Assembly (NCBI RefSeq): GCF_008831285.2
Contig: NC_045141.1
Coordinates: forward strand, 436,001-500,000
Length of the DNA: 64,000 nucleotides
Source: Nymphaea colorata
Taxonomy: Eukaryota; Streptophyta; Magnoliopsida; Nymphaeales; Nymphaeaceae
Direction: 5' to 3'
A program made the translations under genes and the position numbers. Below the pieces are notes generated by a model. It was given only the letters and a program-made list of their open reading frames with translations, did no database searches and was not told the origin of the DNA. Shown in pieces: positions 11,041-22,905 of the stretch (its first letter is position 1; each line of letters opens with the position of its first letter).

Positions 11041-14000
11041 TATATTTCATTGTAAATTTTGTTCCTCTTCCACCTCTGCAAAGTCCTCCTTATCCACCTT
11101 TACCTCTTGTAGTGCACATGGTTCATTTAACTCCGAATTAAGATGGTCTAGATCCTCGTCTCCTTCGAAGTTAAATTCCTCACCATTCACATCCTAATTT
11201 TTACTGTTTCCTTCCCTATAAAAAGATAAGAATTATGTAGCAATCAACAACAAAGATACAAAAAATTTTGATATGTCTTAGATCCTGTAGAAAAGCTTGT
11301 AAACTCATTGTGAGCTCGTTCATTTTGATATGGATCTCTCAAAATTTTATTAAGACATGTCACCCTATGCCTTGATATTTCAGGATCTATATGTGGTGGG
11401 GTTCTTCCAACACCTTCAAGGAGCCACTTTAATCCATAATACTTAGGGTTCAATGTGTGTGCCATGCATTGCAAAAGGGTGTTGCTCTTATTATTGTGCA
11501 CATGATCAAAAAAGTTTGAATCATCAAGTGCAAAGTTATTCTTCTCATGATTGAAAATGACATCCCGTAGTTTGCAAATCATATTGTTCCACATCTCATA
11601 AACACAATGAAGCATTGACTTATCATAATCAAGAGCCCTCAACATCTCCCAAATAGACTATGTGAATGTAAGAAAATAAGAGATTTTATGTCACACTCCA
11701 ACCTTTTTGACCCTCAAACACATTTTTTTTTCTAACATAAAGCATTGAAGTGTGACGACACAACAATTCAAAAGAGGGAGCTATGCCATTCCAAACAATG
11801 GGGCGAACTTTCATTCATATAACAATCTTGATTCATACAAAATCACATCTAAGTTTATGACAAAAATGCTCCAAACCACAACTTTGATGCCTAACAAAAA
11901 TAAGACATCAAAGAGACCAAAACATGATGCGTCGGCACTACCAAAACCCAAAACCTCCCCAGTAGGATGTGAGTGAAGCCATCTGATCAACTTGCTACTC
12001 CGGGTCTGCCAAAACCTGAAAAAAGAAACAACTGAAGGCTTAGCCTTCGCAGTATGGCAACAAGCCAGGAAAATTCCAAACCCTCTTAGGTAGGGCTCAA
12101 ATATGAGAACAATCATAAAAAACAATCTATCGTCATGTCGTGTCAGAGCATAGGCACATCATTTGCCAAGAAAACCACTAACATAGACCACGACACGACA
12201 TGAAAAGGTCACTCAAGGGCCACAGTAACACAATCTCAATCACATGCAAGGCATGCTTAAACATTCCATTTCAGTCATAGCATCCACATGCCCATCAATC
12301 ACATACATTCGTTCACACACATTTCGTTCACATATATTCATTTTCATTAGCTTTAGTGAATTGACAGTTCTTGTGGGTGCAAACACAGGCACGTGCACGC
12401 CGCGGGCGGCCCATAGCCGAGAGACAACCCCCGTGATGGCCCAAAACAATATCGATCCATTCATCCGCTACAGTGGTAGAGCACTCATCCGTAGATGTAT
12501 GAATTCCAAGGAGAGATACTTAGCCTTCCCTAGGACACCCAGGTTGGGAAGGCGGGAGCCCAACTCTCCAAGCACATCACGCAACAGTACCCTGGGGCCT
12601 TGCACCGCCTGCGCTCCGAACAGGCGAGACCAGTGGCGAAAGCGGGACGTCTCCCAAACACATAGCCACATCCCACTGGCCTCTCATTTCTTATTCTTTC
12701 ATTATTATCATTATAATAGCACATCCACAAAATGACTGGCTAGCTCATGAGGTTGGTACACTTCACGAGTGCACACATACCTCCAATTGCCTCCACACGA
12801 GGTCTACACATAACATTAACAGTCACAGCTAGCCGTTATATAATACAGGTACAACTACCCTCCAATTTCAATCAATTGCATTATTGTCCACCGCAATACA
12901 TATGCAACAAATCACAACATTCACATCTTATCAAATACATCAATCAGATCTTTCAAAACTTGGCCAAATCCCTTAGAGTAGTCTCGATCCGTGATGGCTT
13001 GTAGTTGTCCTTTGCAATTATCATTCTATGATGCCCTCTAATGCACAATTGGGGTCGAGGAGACACTCGACTCAATACCTCACCTCATCTGTCCCAAGCA
13101 GTTATCAATTCTAGCATGCACATGTAAATGCGCAGTAATTTTCAAAACAAGCTTCTAATAGCTTTCCAAAAGAGAACTTGTCACATGACAAATCATTCAC
13201 AATCACACACATCAGTCACACCTTTCAAACTTAGCCAAACCACAAAGAGTAGTCTCGATCCGTGATTGGCTCGTATCTGTCCTAGACAATTATCATTTTA
13301 GGATGCTTTCTAATGCATAATTGGGGTCGAGGAGATACTTGACTCGATACCCCACCTCATCTGTCCTAAACAGTTATCAATTCTAGCATGCACATGCAAA
13401 TGCGTAACATTTTCAAAACATGCTTCTCATATCCTTTAAAACAAATCATATCATATATCAAACAATTTGCATGCATATACACATTCATTCACAAAACAAT
13501 CCATCAATCACATCACAATCCTAGGATCCCACGATCCTAGGAACACACATTCACACAATTGCCTATGCAAGGATTTGCCTGGAATGCCCCCATACCTGTC
13601 GCGCGTCCACTAAACACCTCGAACTACGACCCACGTTACTCAAGGCCTACTTGACGTCCCTGGTGTACCTGCAAACATAATCAAATGGTAAGTTCTCTAC
13701 TCGTTTTGCTTACAATCGATACAAATCTGAAAATACCATCATCGAGGCATGTCTTCGCCTCAAATGGGTGTCGACCCACGAAGCCCTCCAAAAGGGGTCT
13801 TTTCCCAACCCTCGAGGTTGCCACCAACGATTAGAACTCAAACTTATATTCAACTTATCACATGTGCGATTCTCACTTGTTTTCCATAGTTGAGGTGTCT
13901 TCCCCACCATTAAGATTCTCAACATACAACGCATATGTGCATCAATAGAAGCCTATTCCCAAGCTTGCTAAAACGGTTCTAAACCTTCACCACAACATCA

Positions 14001-16331
14001 CAATCTCTACCATGCTTCTCTATTGCTTCGAAGATCAACACATCATGCTAGAAAAAGACTTATACACATAGATCCTCGTCTGTCTCAAAATGGGCATGAA
14101 CTTCCCCAAAATAGCGACATCTCTAGCATGCCTTCTAAATCATCAATTTTTAATTCTAGCATGCTCAAACAATAATTATATGTACTCCAACAGAAAATTA
14201 CAACAATCTAAGTTCGATTAGGCCTTTCTCACCCTAATCTTAAAATTCAAACTGTCGTAGTGCTCCTGGCATCCACTTCAAGAGTTCGATTGAACTCCAA
14301 CGTCAACGATTGATCGCTGCCTCAACCACCAACGCATTCTAGTCACAGGTATGAGGGGAAAGATGCGTCCCCTAGTTGCAAATCCAATCCAACAGCCACT
14401 AAAAGTCAAAATCAACGGAAAGGTGGTTTAAGAGAGGGGTCTGTCGTTAGAAGAAGCCCACGGTAGTTGTGTGGGAGGCTGAAAACAAGTGGGAGAGGGT
14501 GCTGACAAAGAGGAGAGACTGAGAGAGAGAGGTCGGACAAGAGGGGAGAGACAAGAGAGGGCAGCAAAGGATAGGGAACGTGCGGGTGAGAGCTGGCGGG
14601 AAGGGGAAGGGGAAGGAGAGAGTGAGGTGCATAGACAGAGAGGGTGAGACAGTGTGGGAGAGGCGGAGAGAGGGGCATATCACGGGAGAGACAGACAGAG
14701 AGGGCGACAGTGGGTGAGAGTGGCGGAGGAGAAGAAGGGAGAAAGAAGGGATAGCGAGAGGGAGACCGACGGCTTACCTGTGCAGCGCTGTCGCTGCAGG
14801 CGTTGTCCTTCCTCCGCCGGCCCAATCATCGTTGTCGCCACACTTCCGCCTTCCTCTTCTCACACGGTCGAGCCAAAGGAAAAAGATGAGGGGGAAGAAG
14901 CCCCCGCGTCGGGCACCTCACGCAAGTGGGTTCGGGTCCGGGTCTGGACCCGATCCGGCTCACCTGAAAAATGCCGAACGTTACATTTTATCCCAAAAAA
15001 CTTCACCAACAAGCAATCGTTTGATTGTTTGAGCTTTGTCATCATCAACGCACGATAAAAGTTCAAATCATCATCTGTCACCACATTGATTAATACACTT
15101 TTAACCTTCTTGATTCTCTTCATCATAACAATGATAGAAGCAAAATGTGTCTTTGCAACTCTTAACAACTTCAAATCAGTATATCTATTATAAATGGAAA
15201 GGGCATGTTGATGATTAACTATGAAGATTCTAATGGCTTTAATGTCTCTCTCCAAGTCTTCAATCCACGAACACAACTCATGAGCACGAAAATCATGTTC
15301 TTTGTTTGATGGATTGCATATACTTTCCAATGTCAAATTTAAACTATGAACTGCAAAAGGTGTCCAAAAAATGTGATGATATTCATGTTCCACTAGAAGA
15401 CCAGCAGCTCTACATACAGCTGCATTATCTGTAATTATCTGAACAACCTTATCCTTTTCAACTTCTTCAATCAACTCTACAAAGAACCCTTTCAAATAAT
15501 CAGCATTTTTATATTCACCAAATGCATCTAATGCTTTCAGAAAGATTGACCCATTAGTTAAAGTTGCAATAAAGTTAATAAGTGGGTGCCTTTGAATGTC
15601 TGTCCAGCCATTAGATACAATTGAAACTCCATGTCACTCCCATGTCAACTTTTGATATCGTAGCAATTTATCTATTCGACTCTTCTCTTGTTGTAGGATG
15701 ATTGTTCGAAGCTTTTCAGAGCCTGGTGCAACATATATCCAAACATATTGCTATTTGCCAAAGATGTATCTAGATCCTTCCAACATGGATTTCTAGATGC
15801 ATTAAATGGTATGCAATTAAAAAAGAAGAATGTTCCAACTTTTCTATCTAATTCCTACCTATTTTGTAAAGCAAATGTCTGCTCAATTGATTTTTGAAAT
15901 GTGTCCAAATTTATTTTTTTCTGCTCATGGACTGCATCATCGTATAAGAGTACTGAAGGAATAGGAATAAAACCAGATTTTTTACCACTTCTTTTCATAT
16001 CATATTGTTCTTGCTCCTTCTTCAACTCATTCACACTATTAGGTTTGATATTCTTGCACAATTAAATATCATTACCTTTTATGTGCAGTAGATGTGCTTT
16101 AACTCTTGTATATGTTCCACTGTACTCCTTCCTACAAAAAGAACATTCAAAGATTACATTCCCACCACCTCCAGGAGCTTTTCCTTTCTTTTTCACATAA
16201 CCCCATAATGGCTGGTCCTCTTGTAACTGTGATGAAGCTTTTGATGCACAACTTGAACTTGTAGGTGTAGAAGTAGTTCCCTTCCTTTTACTTGAGGCAG
16301 CCATACTATAATAACAAAGATAATGAAACAA
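11041..16331 (-). pseudogene. hAT transposase with BED finger, interrupted by an LTR
   Basis: Reading leftward from 16331, an N-terminal Ser/Thr-rich segment leads into a BED-type zinc finger (FECSFC, then RVKAHLLHIKG; 16062-16200). A low-complexity linker (15855-16061) and a DUF659-like region follow. The latter has a WTDIQRHPL-like motif near 15585-15620, interrupted by stops, then QIITDNAAVCRAAG and HHIFWTPFAVHSLNL at 15300-15440. The frame continues to about 15000, where the solo LTR (11689-14985) intervenes. It resumes at about 11688 with CVYEMWNNMI, NPKYYGLKWLLEG and EFTSFSTGS (11285-11640). The C-terminal dimerisation block (DWW, SSCCERNWS) seen in the 1-1330 copy is missing. After a short gap comes an acidic tail (about 11041-11180), so an internal deletion removed it. 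Independent stops and frameshifts also exist. Confidence 0.85.
11689..14985 (-). mobile_element. Solo LTR, about 3.3 kb, inserted in the hAT transposase
   Basis: On the plus strand it begins TGTCACACTCC (11689) and ends ACGTTACA (14985), flanked by the perfect 5-bp repeat TTTTA (11684-11688 and 14986-14990). It is the reverse-complement relative of 6148-9258: the block at 8260-8470 aligns with 12470-12680 at roughly 85-90 percent by eye. It is about 190 bp longer, largely because a unit near 12951-13220 is repeated from 13223 (period about 271 bp). No internal retroelement sequence remains. The GA-rich tract at 14440-14770 corresponds to the CT-rich tract of the other copy. Confidence 0.9.
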
Positions 16332-18422
16332 GCAAGTAACTTAAAGTCTTAAATATACTAGAAACAAAAACCTTTGAATGAGGGTGAAACAGAAACATAA
16401 AACATAAAATAACAAATAACACATGAGGGTGAAAGCAAAGACCTTTGAATGAGAATCAAGGGAATTGGATTTGATAATAGTCTTGTGTGTGGATCCTACA
16501 GACTTGTGGTGTTTCTACATGTGAGGGTGAAAGCAAAGACTTTTGATTGTCATCAGATGCTGTAAGAGTTTGATTATAACAACAAAGAGCAATTGTTATT
16601 TAGAAAAACATAATTAGAATATGGATATAAATAGAATAATATATAATCATATCAATGACATATAAAACAGCAATAATGTAACAAAGTATGTTGATATTTG
16701 TGCTCAATCAAGAGCAATTCTGCTGCATTCTGTGTTCAAATGATTGAATCCAAGATGAAGGGTGTGTGACTGACTGCCATTCCCGTGCTACCATTCCTGT
16801 GACTGCCATTCCCGTGGATAATGGAATAGCAATAGCCAAATAGGGATAAGTAACAATTTAAACAAGAACAACTAACTGAAAATCATTTTTTGCAGATGTA
16901 GAAATAGAATATGTCACATGGGGACATCATTAAATTAATCCATGCTAGACAATTTAAAATCATATAACAGCGTCTTTATCAGCTTGGCAGCATTTTCTCA
17001 ACGGCAAGAAGTAAATAGGAAAGCCCTTTTTCGTGGAGGGTACTCGAGAGTAGAGAGGCTCAGAGGGGAAGGGTTTTCGGTGCACCAAAACCCCTTTTCT
17101 TAAGTTGGTGGAAACTAGCATGATGGAATCCAAGATGAGCACAAATAAGGGAAAGCAAAGAGTCACTGAGTCAGATATGCGCAATATACGAACCTTCTTA
17201 TCATGCTTAATGAAATAAAATTCGACGATTCGTGTGAAACAAAAAAAAATCAAAGAGGAAGAAACAGAGGCTGGCCCACTCACCATCTGTCGCTTCTGGT
17301 GCCCTCGCCGTCCACCGCCGCTCCGTTGTTGCCTTGCTGGTTGCCGTCCACTGACGTTGCCCAAAAGAATAGTGAAGTGTGAACCCAAGGCAAGCACTCA
17401 CCGTCGCCGCCCAAGGCAAGCACCCACCGACACCGCCACTGGTCGTCGAAGCTTTTCACGAGAAACAGAGGCAGAGAAGGAGAACCAGAGAAGAAGACGA
17501 GCATCGGGCAAAAAAATGTTAGGAACTTAGGTTTATGTTTTTCTAGATCAAGATATGGTTTGGATCTGGTTTCACCTCGAAACCAGATCCTAACGTACCA
17601 CCGCGTACCCCCGTACCAATATTTCCATACCGGCATACCGGTACGCGGCCTCCAAAGGCATACCACGGTGACATAGTTGGAGAGTGAGGCGTCTTCTGGT
17701 CCCTCAACCCGGGTGCTTAGAGGGGTCAGTCTACCACTTCGGGTAACACGGGTGGTTAGACCATGCTCCTGCAGCGGCGATCTGGGATATCTTAGGAGGT
17801 TTCACTTCAAGTTACCCTTCTGTTTGGATCACCTGGTGAAGACAATTTTTGTGCTACCTGTGAGTTGTGCCTACAGGGTTTTCTATTGTTTGCTCATCAT
17901 GATGACCATGATCATTGTTAATGGACCGCCATTGTAGTTCAACAAACATATGGAGGTAAGGTACACCTCATCCATGCTAATAAGATATAACTTTAAGATG
18001 CATTATGAATTGATGACATATGGATGCCAACCATAAAAGTCTTCACATGAACTTGTTTGACATAATTATATACTTATTTTTCCATACCATGTTTCATTGA
18101 CCATTCTTTCTATCTGTACAGGTAGTTCTTGGGAGATTGTGGCTATAGGATTGACATCATCAGTCTTTGTGATGGACTGGCATTGTTAATCTGGACACTG
18201 CGTTGAGTCTAGTCTTTGTGGATACTCAAGTTGTTTGAGTTTAAATGTCTTGTGTGGAGTCAAAAGGGGTGTCTCTTAAAACAGTATTGGATGTTTTGTT
18301 GGTGTTTGATTTGTCTTACGTTTTGGTCATTGCTCAAGTTTGCTTAGAGTATGACTCAATATTTGCTTCTATTATTATCTATAAAAAAAATTTGGTGTGA
18401 AAAATTTGGGTCATGACAACTT

Positions 18423-18435
18423 TGGTATCAAACCA
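18423..18435 (+). other. Primer-binding site, tRNA-iMet type
   Basis: TGGTATCAAACCA lies four bases after the LTR end at 18418 and is complementary, with changes, to the 3' end of initiator methionine tRNA (usual form TGGTATCAGAGCA). It marks the start of the internal region of the Tekay-like element. Confidence 0.85.
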
Positions 18436-18616
18436 CTGTGTCTAGAGTTCATGTCCAATGCCAGTGTCGATCACAAGCAAAGGAAAATCATCCAAGCCTA
18501 TTATGGAATGATGTTTTTGACTAAGTGTGAACGTTGTGTCATAATAGTCCTAAATGGTTGCTTTATTTGCAAACACAATAGTGATATTATATTTCCTCTT
18601 TGTGGTATAGTTCAAA

Positions 18617-21600
18617 TGGCATGCACTAGAGGAGGAAGTGCTAGAGGAAGAGGCAGAGTTCCAAAACCAGGAGTCGAAATGTTGGAACTCATCATACTGG
18701 ATCTGGGACACTAGTTGGAGGCAACAAACAACAATAGAAGTTCATTATGAACACCTTGCATGTGATTATTGGTTTAATGCATGACCTGGTGCAGACTGCT
18801 CCTTCAGGTAGGAACAGTACAAATATAAATAGGACAATGCATTATGATCCAAGATGCATAACTCACAAATAGTTTATGAATTTCCATCCACCATAGTTTT
18901 ATGGGAATGACACAGCTGATGATGTAGAGGAATGAATAAAAGAAAGTGAGAAATTTTTTACTACTTTAGATGTACCCAACAACAAAAAGGTTCGGTTTTG
19001 AACCTTTATGCTGAAATCAGATGCTGAAGAATGGTGGCAGACACGGTGTGAGGTAAAGTTTGCTAATCACGAAGCAATTTGGGAGAAATTCAAAGAGGCA
19101 TTTGGAGAAGTACTGCCCACGTGTTTATAATTTAGATGCTAACAGAACAAATAAATTTATTAGAGGACTCAAAGACGAGTTGCGGAGCAAGGTAATGGGT
19201 AGTCGCTCAAGAGATCTAGACGATGCAAGTGACATGACCACTCGTTTTGAAGAACACTGGAACAAGACTCATGGGATAGGCAAGAGGAATGAATATCTCT
19301 AGCCTATGTCAAAATTGAACATTTTCAAGAGGGAGCATGATGACAAGATGAAGCAGGGGGACAAGTTCAATAGACAAAGGCCATCATCATCCAAGAAGGA
19401 TGAGGAGTGCCCCAAGTGTCATCGTCAGCATCTAGGCAATCCATGTTACATGGATATTGGGCATGTCTCTACTGCTGGATGAAGGCCATTTTATTCAAGA
19501 ATGTCCAAAGAAGAAAGAGGCCGAACAGAAGCGTGGTGCAGCCAACCAGTAGCAGAGAAGAAAGAACCTGGGAGAGTTTATGCGACTACAATAGAGGATC
19601 TGAAATCCACTGACCTGATTGAAGGTACATTCCTAGTACTTTCTCATTGGGCACATATTCTCATTGGTGCATGACATTCATTTATTCTGAAGAGATCTGT
19701 TGAAATCTTAAAAATAGAAGAAAATAACATGTCGTATGAATTACTAGTTACTACACCCATGAAAAGTAAAGATACATGCAAAACATATTTGGAAAACATG
19801 AGAATAAAAATACATACATTTATTACCAGCATAACTAGTGGTAATAAATATAATGGAGTATGATGTAATACTAGGGATGGATTGGTTATACCATCATTAT
19901 GTGTGACTATAATTATAGAAAGAAAAAGCTGAAGATTCATTTGGAGAATGCTCAAAAAATAGAATTTGGGGTAAAAATGCCTCAAAGCTAAAAAAAGTTA
20001 ATTGTCTCAACAATTAGGGTGAGGAGATATGTGGAAAATGGGTGCATTGCCTAGTTGGTTAGTATGGATCAACTGACCAACAATTAACACCCATCAATGA
20101 GGTGCCTATGGTAAATAACTTCATAGACATGTTCGCTAAAGATCTACCTAGATTGCCTCCTGCACGAGAGGTATAGTTTGGTACTGAGTTGATATTGAGA
20201 ATTGCACCAATTTCTAAGGCTCCATATAGAATGGCACCAACAGAACCTAAAGAATTAAAGAAACAGATGCAAGACTTAGACAGCAAAGGATTCATACATC
20301 CAAGTGTACCACCATGGGGAGCACAAATCCTTTTTGTGAAGAAAAAAGATCGGTCAATACGGTTATGTATTGATTACTGAATGTTGAATCAGGTTACAAT
20401 CAAGAACAAATATCCATTACCTAGAATTGAAGATCTATTCAATCAATTAAAGGATGAAAAGGTGTTTTCCAAGATAGACATGAGGTTGGGATATCATCAA
20501 TTGTGGATTAAGGAAGTAAACATTCCCAAAACAGCATTCGGCACACGCTATGGGCATTATGAGTTTCGAGTGATGCCTTTCGGATTCACAAATGCACCAA
20601 CCACTTTTATGGATCTCATGAATTGAATATTTCAGGAGTATTTGGATCGATTCGTCATAGTGTTCATTGACGACGTGCTAGTGCAGTAAGAGTGTGAAGC
20701 ATCACATGCAGTACATCTCAAGCAAGTGTTGAAGATATTGAGACAAAATCAACATATTCCAAGTGCGAGTTTTGGCTAGACTGAGTAAATTCCTTGGGAT
20801 ATATAATCTCTAAGGAGGGTGTGTCAATTGATCCAGTCAAAATAGAAGTTGTACAACAATGGAATGCACCAACCAATGTGACTGAAATCAGAAGTTTTCT
20901 TAGTTTGGTAGGTTACTATAGGAAGTTCATTAAGGATTTCTCAAAGATTGCAATCCCAATGACTAAACTGCTATAAATGGGAGTCAAATTCACATGGACA
21001 AAAGACTGTTAGAAGAGTTTGCAAATGTTGAAGGCCAATTTGACAGATGCCCCAATTCTAACATTATCAAAAGGGAAAAAGGGCTTTGTGGTATATACTG
21101 ATGCGTCGGGAATAGTTATGGAGCAGTGCTTATGCAAAGAGACAAAGTCATAGCATATGCCTCTAGACAACTGAAACCTCATGAAAAAAACTATCCAACG
21201 CATGATCTGGAACTAGGAGCCATGGTATTTGCACTAAAGATATGGAGGCATTTTCTCTACAGTGTGGAGTTTGAAGTATTTTTTGACCACAAATCACTCA
21301 GTATTTGTTCTCTCGGAAAGAATTAAATTTAAAACAGAGGAGATGGCTGGAATATCTTAAAGATTACGACTTTGAGATAAAGTATCGTCTGGGAAAGGCC
21401 AATGTAGTAGCTGCTGCACTCAACAAAAAGGCACCTGCTAAAGCTGGTGGACTGTTAATGCAGACATGGAAATTGGTAGAAGACCTTGAACAATGGCATC
21501 CATTGCAAGACAATAATGGAAATGTTGCGTTGATTAGAGATAAGTTCCTTGAAGAAATTATTGAGAAACAAAAATAGAGCCCTCAATATGCAAAGTTGGT

Positions 21601-22860
21601 GCTTGAGTGTCACAAAGAGAAAACTCATTATTATGAAGATGATGATGGGTCTGTATGGTTTAACAATAGATTATGGGTTCCAAATGATCCAAAAGTGAAA
21701 AACAAGTTGCTAGAAGAGGCACACAAAACAAACTACACCATACATCTGGAAAGCACCAAGGTGTATCAAAATATAAGGAAACTTTTGGTAGCTAGGAATG
21801 AAGAAAGAGATTGTCGAGTTCGTCTCACGATGCTTGGTGTGTCAATAGGTTAAAGTGAAACATCAGAAATCGGGTGGCTTAATGCAATGAATGGAGATTT
21901 CTCAATAGAAATGGGAATGCATCACCATGGATTTCATAGTGGGGTTACCACGTACTCGATGACAACATATGCTATTTGGATAGTGGTGGACCGCCTAACT
22001 AAATCTGTATATTTTCTTCCCATCAAGATTTCTTGATCACTTGAAAGTCTGGTTGATTTATATGTTGAAGAAATTGTGAAACTTCACGGAATCCCTAAAT
22101 CAATCGTCTCTGACAGAGGTCTGACATTCACATTCAAGTTTTGTTAAGAGCTTGTGTTTTGGAATGGAAGGACAAATGAGATAAACAGGTAAAGTTGGCA
22201 AGTTTGCCTACAACAACAGCTATCACTCTAGCATTGGAATGGCTCCATTTGAAGCTCTTTATGGCCTACCTTATAGATCACCATCGTATTGGACTGAGAT
22301 GGGAGACAACAAGATTGAGGATCCCTTAGTAATCCAATGGTACACCGACCAAGTCAACATGATTACAAGAAAACTCTTGGCTACTCAGAGTCGATAAAAG
22401 AATTATGCAAACCAATGACAAAGAGAGCTGGCGTTTGAAGTAGGAGATCATATATTTGTTAGGAGATCACCCACCAAAAGTATTTTTTGATTCGGAAAGA
22501 AGGGAAAATTGAGCCCAAGATACATTGGTCCATTTGAGATTCTAGAGAAAGTTGGAGAGATTGCTTATCGAATTGCACTTTCCCTACAATATAGCCATGT
22601 TCATCCAGTGTTCCATGTGTCGATGCTAAGGAAGTATATATCTGATCCTTCGCATATGATAGACTATGAAGAAGTAGATTTGTAAGAAGATATGACAACA
22701 GAAGAAAAGCCACTTCGAATCATAGACCGAAAGGAACGTGTGTTGCAAGTGAAGACTATCTCGCTACTTCTAGTGGAATAGCAGCATCATGGAATCAAGG
22801 AATGTAAGTAGGAGCCAGAAGAAGACATGAGAAGGAGTAACGCTTAGTTGTTTCAACAAG
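18617..22860 (+). pseudogene. Tekay-like gag-pol, heavily degraded
   Basis: Gag starts at the ATG at 18617 (MACTRGGSARGRGR) and carries the retrotransposon gag domain near 18930-19300 and part of a CCHC knuckle (CPKCHRQH, 19409). Compared with 25793-27138 it has lost about 120 bp near 19100. Protease is at 19650-19990, RT at 20189-20690 ([11 protein letters not shown] and a VFIDDVLV active site) and RNase H at 21090-21450 (YTDAS, RWLEYLKDYDFEIKYR). Integrase is at 21590-22450 (WECITMDFIVGLPR, IVSDRG). The integrase lacks the block carrying the third catalytic acidic residue: sequence jumps at about 22140 from the SDRG region to the RACVLEW region. The C terminus keeps GPFEILEKVGEIAYRIAL, HPVFHVSMLRKY and a chromodomain-like RIIDRKERVLQVK/EPEEDMRR. 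Many stops and frameshifts occur. Confidence 0.88.
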
Positions 22861-22885
22861 GTATGCCCAAATTTTGAGGACAAAA

Positions 22886-22905
22886 TTTTTTTTAGGAGGG
22901 AAAGA
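22886..22905 (+). other. Polypurine tract region of the Tekay-like element
   Basis: An AGGAGGGAAAGA purine run, preceded by a T tract, sits immediately before the TGTAAGGC start of the right LTR at 22906. This is the expected place for plus-strand DNA priming. Confidence 0.75.

Larger units (their letters stand above)
10693..17676 (-). mobile_element. hAT DNA transposon, complete ends, split by a solo LTR
   Basis: The 8-bp direct repeat TTGGAGAG lies at 10685-10692 and 17677-17684. The ends are CTATCACCTGG at 10693 and, on the other strand from 17676, CTATGTCACCGTGG, similar apart from a two-base gap. The end at 17676 matches the end of the hAT element at 1608. Subterminal GGTACCGGTAC-like words occur at 10710-10735 and 17600-17645. 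The total is 6984 bp, or about 3.68 kb without the nested LTR and its TSD copy. The transposase reads on the minus strand. 16332-17676 is the 5' non-coding part, GC-rich near 17280-17480. The transposase is broken, so the element is not autonomous. Confidence 0.87.
5568..18418 (+). repeat. 5' LTR of the Tekay-like element, interrupted twice
   Basis: LTR sequence is present at 5568-6147, 9259-10692 and 17677-18418, separated by the solo LTR at 6148-9258 and the hAT element at 10693-17676. It matches the right LTR closely over 5568-6110 (22906-23430), about 9395-10640 (about 24070-25165) and 18000-18418 (25180-25583). The two LTRs differ by large indels. About 380 bp at 17677-18010 is missing from the right LTR, while about 550 bp at 23480-24050 of the right LTR has no clear partner here. 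Confidence 0.85.

Noticed and set aside
14860-15495. 211-codon minus-strand open frame as one intact protein
   Set aside because: Its C-terminal part (below about 14985) reads into the solo LTR; only the hAT part is biological.
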